From: Tistrella bauzanensis
GTDB taxonomy: Bacteria; Pseudomonadota; Alphaproteobacteria; Tistrellales; Tistrellaceae
NCBI RefSeq assembly: GCF_014636235.1
Contig: NZ_BMDZ01000030.1
Location: 1-64,000, forward strand
Direction of reading: 5' to 3'
Length of the DNA stretch: 64,000 bases
Shown in pieces: positions 61,758 through 64,000 of the stretch; within the stretch, counting starts at the first letter, position 1; each line of letters begins with the position of its first letter. The translations under genes and the position numbers were made by a program. Below the pieces are notes generated by a model. It saw only the letters and a program-made list of their open reading frames with translations, ran no database searches and was not told the origin of the DNA.

Positions 61758-62925
61758 TCAATTGCCGATCGGTTCGGTGCCTTCCGACAGGATCGCCATC
61801 AGCGCATCATAGGCGAAGACCCGACCGCGCTTGCGGCCGGTGACCTCGCGGACGAGCCCGATGGTTTCCAACTGGGCGAGGGCTGAATTGGCGGTGGGTG
61901 TGGAGATCGCGGCCGCCTGTGCGGCGCTTGCCGCCGTCACGAATGGCGTCTGGCGCAGCACATCCAGAATCCGCAGGGCTGAACCGGCGTTGTTGATCGC
62001 GGCGGTGACCCGGTCCTTGTCCTGGCGCTGAAGATCGATGATGCCTTGTGCCGCCCGGCAGGCCTGCTCGGCAGTCTCGGCGATGCCGGTCAGGAAAAAC
62101 GCGATCCAGCTTTCCCAGTCACCGTTTTCGCGCACCGACTGGAGATGCCGGTAATAGGCCGGGCGATTGGCCTTGAGGTAAAGGCTGAGATAGAGCAGGG
62201 GTTGGGCGAGTACGCCGGCTTGAAGCAGATAAAGGGTGATCAACAGGCGGCCCACCCGTCCGTTGCCATCCAGAAACGGATGAATTGTTTCGAACTGCAC
62301 ATGCAGCATGGCGGCCCTGATCAGCGGCGGGAGGTCGTCTTCGGCATGGATGAACCGCTCCAACTGATCGAGACAATCGGGCAGCCGGTCGACCGGGGGC
62401 GGCACGAACATCGCATTCCCCGGCCGGGTGCCGCCGATCCAGTTCTGTGATCGGCGGACGTCACCAGGTGACGCAGACTGGCCCCTGCCGCTGCGCAGCA
62501 ACCGGGCGTGAAGTTCGCGGATCAGGCGCAGGGACAGAGGATGAGGATTGAAGACGCTCCATCCCATACATCAGGGCGTCGACATAGTTCGAGACCTCGC
62601 GGACGTCGTCGATCGGCGCCCCGGCCTCAGCGGAAAGCTCGTAACGCAGCAGATCCGTCAGGGTCGACTGCGTGCCCTCGATCTGAGATGACAGCACGGC
62701 CTCCTTGCGGACATACATATAGAGCAGCAATTCCTGCCGGGGCAGGGTCGATGCCACGCCATCGAGCCGGCCCAAGGCACGATCGGCCCGCCCGAGCAGG
62801 GGCAGAAGCGGCAGCGGGTCGATCGGCGGTATCGGTGGCAAGGGCGGCGGCACGAAGGCACGCACCCGCTCGCCGACGATGATGGTGTCGACCGTATGGC
62901 CCAGCCTGCGCGGATCTGCGGGCAT
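61758..62925 (-). pseudogene. Fic-family protein, split by a frameshift
   Basis: Two overlapping frames make one Fic protein of about 385 residues. The N-terminal frame (from ATG 62925) has the Fic_N domain with the inhibitory-helix motif SSQIEG of class II Fic proteins. After ERL (near 62551) it drifts into nonsense, while the other frame resumes with NPHPLSLRLIRELHARLL and continues through the active site HPFLDGNGRVGR and a C-terminal winged helix. One extra base near 62550, or two missing bases, explains this. Fic enzymes AMPylate proteins; class II forms are usually self-inhibited. It may be a real pseudogene or a sequencing error. Confidence 0.85.
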
Positions 62926-62933
62926 CGATCCGT

Positions 62934-62997
62934 CCTTAAATAAGAAAACTGGATTATTTTAATTAAGGGGCTGCGTTGATTAAAGCCTTTAAATAAG
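62934..62997. other. AT-rich upstream region of the Fic gene
   Basis: The gap 62926-63163 begins with a markedly AT-rich stretch unlike the rest of the window. It contains CCTTAAATAAG (62934-62944) and CCTTTAAATAAG (62986-62997) as near-identical direct repeats, with TTAATTAA between them. It probably holds the Fic promoter and perhaps an autoregulatory site. A GGCCCCG-N6-CGGGGACC hairpin near 63140-63160 follows the asparagine-synthase-like stop. Confidence 0.5.
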
Positions 62998-63163
62998 CCG
63001 ACGTCGGGGCGGGCCGGCGAGCCTTCGTGCCCGGCTGCGCGGCGGTCGGTAGACCGCACTGCGCAGGAAGCGGACGCGGGTGGCGCCGGTGTTCTCATTA
63101 AGGGTAGGGCTGGTTGCTGGCGACGCTGCGGACGTCGCCGGCCCCGATGACACGGGGACCGGC

Positions 63164-64000
63164 TTATCCGTTTCCTCCCTCGATCCAGCGGAGGAACCGT
63201 GCGACATGCAATCCGCGATACAGGGTGGCGCCATACTCGCCGAAGTTGGTCGAGGCCGCATCGGTGGGCCAATCGGCCGCCAGCCGTTTCATGCGGGCCA
63301 CGTCCAGCACGCGCGATGCCAGGGCCGAGCGGTCCAGCGCCTCCACCTCTTCGACGATCCGATCGCGCTGCAATGTCATACGGTGCAGGAATTCCGGGCA
63401 TTGGAAGCCGCGCCGCGTTTCGTTCAGCACGTCCGGCGGCAGCCGGTCGGCCAGCACCCGCCGGGCCAGCCAGCGGTTGGTGCCGCCGCGCATATATTGT
63501 TCATCCGGAACGGCGAAGCAGAATTCCAGCAGATCCAGGTCGGCGGTGGGGTCACGCAGTTCCACCCCGTACAGTTCGCCGATCGGGTCCAGAAAGGGCG
63601 GCAGGGTCTGGATCCGGCCCAGCCAGCGCCGCCGCATGGTTTCGGTGCAGCCCGGATAATCGTGCCCCATCTCCAGGCGCCGCTCATTGATGGCGGTGTC
63701 GCGCGCGAAGTCCGGATGGATGGCGCCGAAACGCTCGGCCGCTGGCCGCGGCAGTCCGCGATAATCATCCAGGCGGGATTGCAGGCGGGCCGGCAGCAGC
63801 GGCTTCAGCGCACGGCGGCGCAGCACGGCGGCCGTCGATTGGCCGGTCGCCCGGCCCAGGGCGGAGGCTTCCCGCCAGAGCCTCGTCCAGTCTCCGCGCC
63901 GCGCCATGGTGGCCAGCCCGCTGTGCCCGTTCCAGCTCAAGGTCATGTTGCCCAGCGTTCCGCCCAGCACCGCGCGGGCACCCAGTGTGCGGGCGCGGTC
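63164..64000 (-). CDS. Asparagine-synthase-like protein, C-terminal part (cut by window edge)
   Basis: The frame stays open to the end of the window, so only the last 278 residues are visible. It has the C-terminal part of the AsnB synthetase domain: LGGTLGNMTLSWNGHSGLATMARRGDW, LDPIGELYGVELRDPTADLDLLEFCFAVPDEQY and NETRRGFQCPEF. The relaxed C-terminus with RRGFQ resembles AsnB homologues in peptide or glycan biosynthesis, including lasso-peptide cyclases, more than housekeeping asparagine synthetase. The glutaminase and ATP-binding parts lie outside the window, so the role cannot be decided. Confidence 0.75.
   Translation of the reverse strand, partial: DRARTLGARAVLGGTLGNMTLSWNGHSGLATMARRGDWTRLWREASALGRATGQSTAAVLRRRALKPLLPARLQSRLDDYRGLPRPAAERFGAIHPDFARDTAINERRLEMGHDYPGCTETMRRRWLGRIQTLPPFLDPIGELYGVELRDPTADLDLLEFCFAVPDEQYMRGGTNRWLARRVLADRLPPDVLNETRRGFQCPEFLHRMTLQRDRIVEEVEALDRSALASRVLDVARMKRLAADWPTDAASTNFGEYGATLYRGLHVARFLRWIEGGNG

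Noticed and set aside
62989-63261. Possible precursor peptide next to the AsnB-like gene
   Set aside because: The frame is Arg/Pro-rich, overlaps the synthetase gene and lacks leader/core features of a lasso precursor.
1-64000. tRNA, rRNA, CRISPR arrays, insertion sequences
   Set aside because: No cloverleaf, rRNA signature, regular spaced repeats or transposase was found on either strand by reading; a covariance-model or repeat search could still find something missed.

Overview
The window is 64 kb of GC-rich DNA (close to 70% by eye) from an alphaproteobacterium, most likely a Rhodospirillales-type organism (Tistrella or a relative would fit, but this is inference from gene content and codon use). 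Supporting traits are a BioR-controlled biotin synthase with palindromic BioR boxes, a three-domain fructose phosphotransferase protein, the ispH-thrB-rnhA cluster, an ScsB-type DsbD, and DUF6880 and DUF6655 proteins. No rRNA, tRNA, CRISPR array, complete transposon or replication origin was seen.

Layout. 0-7 kb: LacI-type repressor divergent from fruB-fruK-fruA, with two near-identical operators between them. 7-14.9 kb: isochorismatase-family hydrolase, GNAT acetyltransferase, a short cassette (SDR plus divergent AraC regulator) bracketed by strong palindromes, a YdeP-type molybdoenzyme, an ICMT-like membrane methyltransferase and two SDRs. 15-18 kb: bioB and bioR back to back, an ArsR/SRPBCC pair with its operator, and a stand-alone ClpP. 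18-25 kb: a phosphotransferase, a polyamine-type ABC importer and a divergent HisD paralogue, closed by a 20-bp-stem terminator. 25-30 kb: ompW and hemN diverging from a region with FNR-type boxes, then a glycine-betaine-type permease and binding protein without an ATPase. 30-37 kb: haloalkane dehalogenase, DUF6880 protein, LysE-type exporter, glpD-glpK, TPR protein.

37.5-40 kb holds the most unusual part. Two homologous minus-strand transcription units of about 89 nt each have their own promoter (TTGCGA-N16-TAYRAT), a Fur-box-like palindrome over the -35, a 50-nt identical core and an intrinsic terminator ending in a U tract. They flank an XRE-cupin regulator gene whose mRNA 3' end would be fully antisense to the second unit. 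This looks like an undescribed tandem small-RNA pair, arranged like iron-responsive sRNA pairs of other bacteria, with a built-in antisense partner.

40-52 kb: ScsB/DsbD, peroxiredoxin, upp, the glycine cleavage operon gcvT-gcvH-gcvPA-gcvPB behind a tandem glycine riboswitch, a lipoprotein, a double-CDGSH protein and ispH-thrB-rnhA. 53-61.7 kb: a probable catabolic operon (binding protein, ATPase, two permeases, NodB-type deacetylase, two SDRs, amidase) divergent from a MarR regulator. 61.7-64 kb: a Fic gene broken by a frameshift, an AT-rich gap and the C-terminal part of an asparagine-synthase-like protein cut by the window edge.
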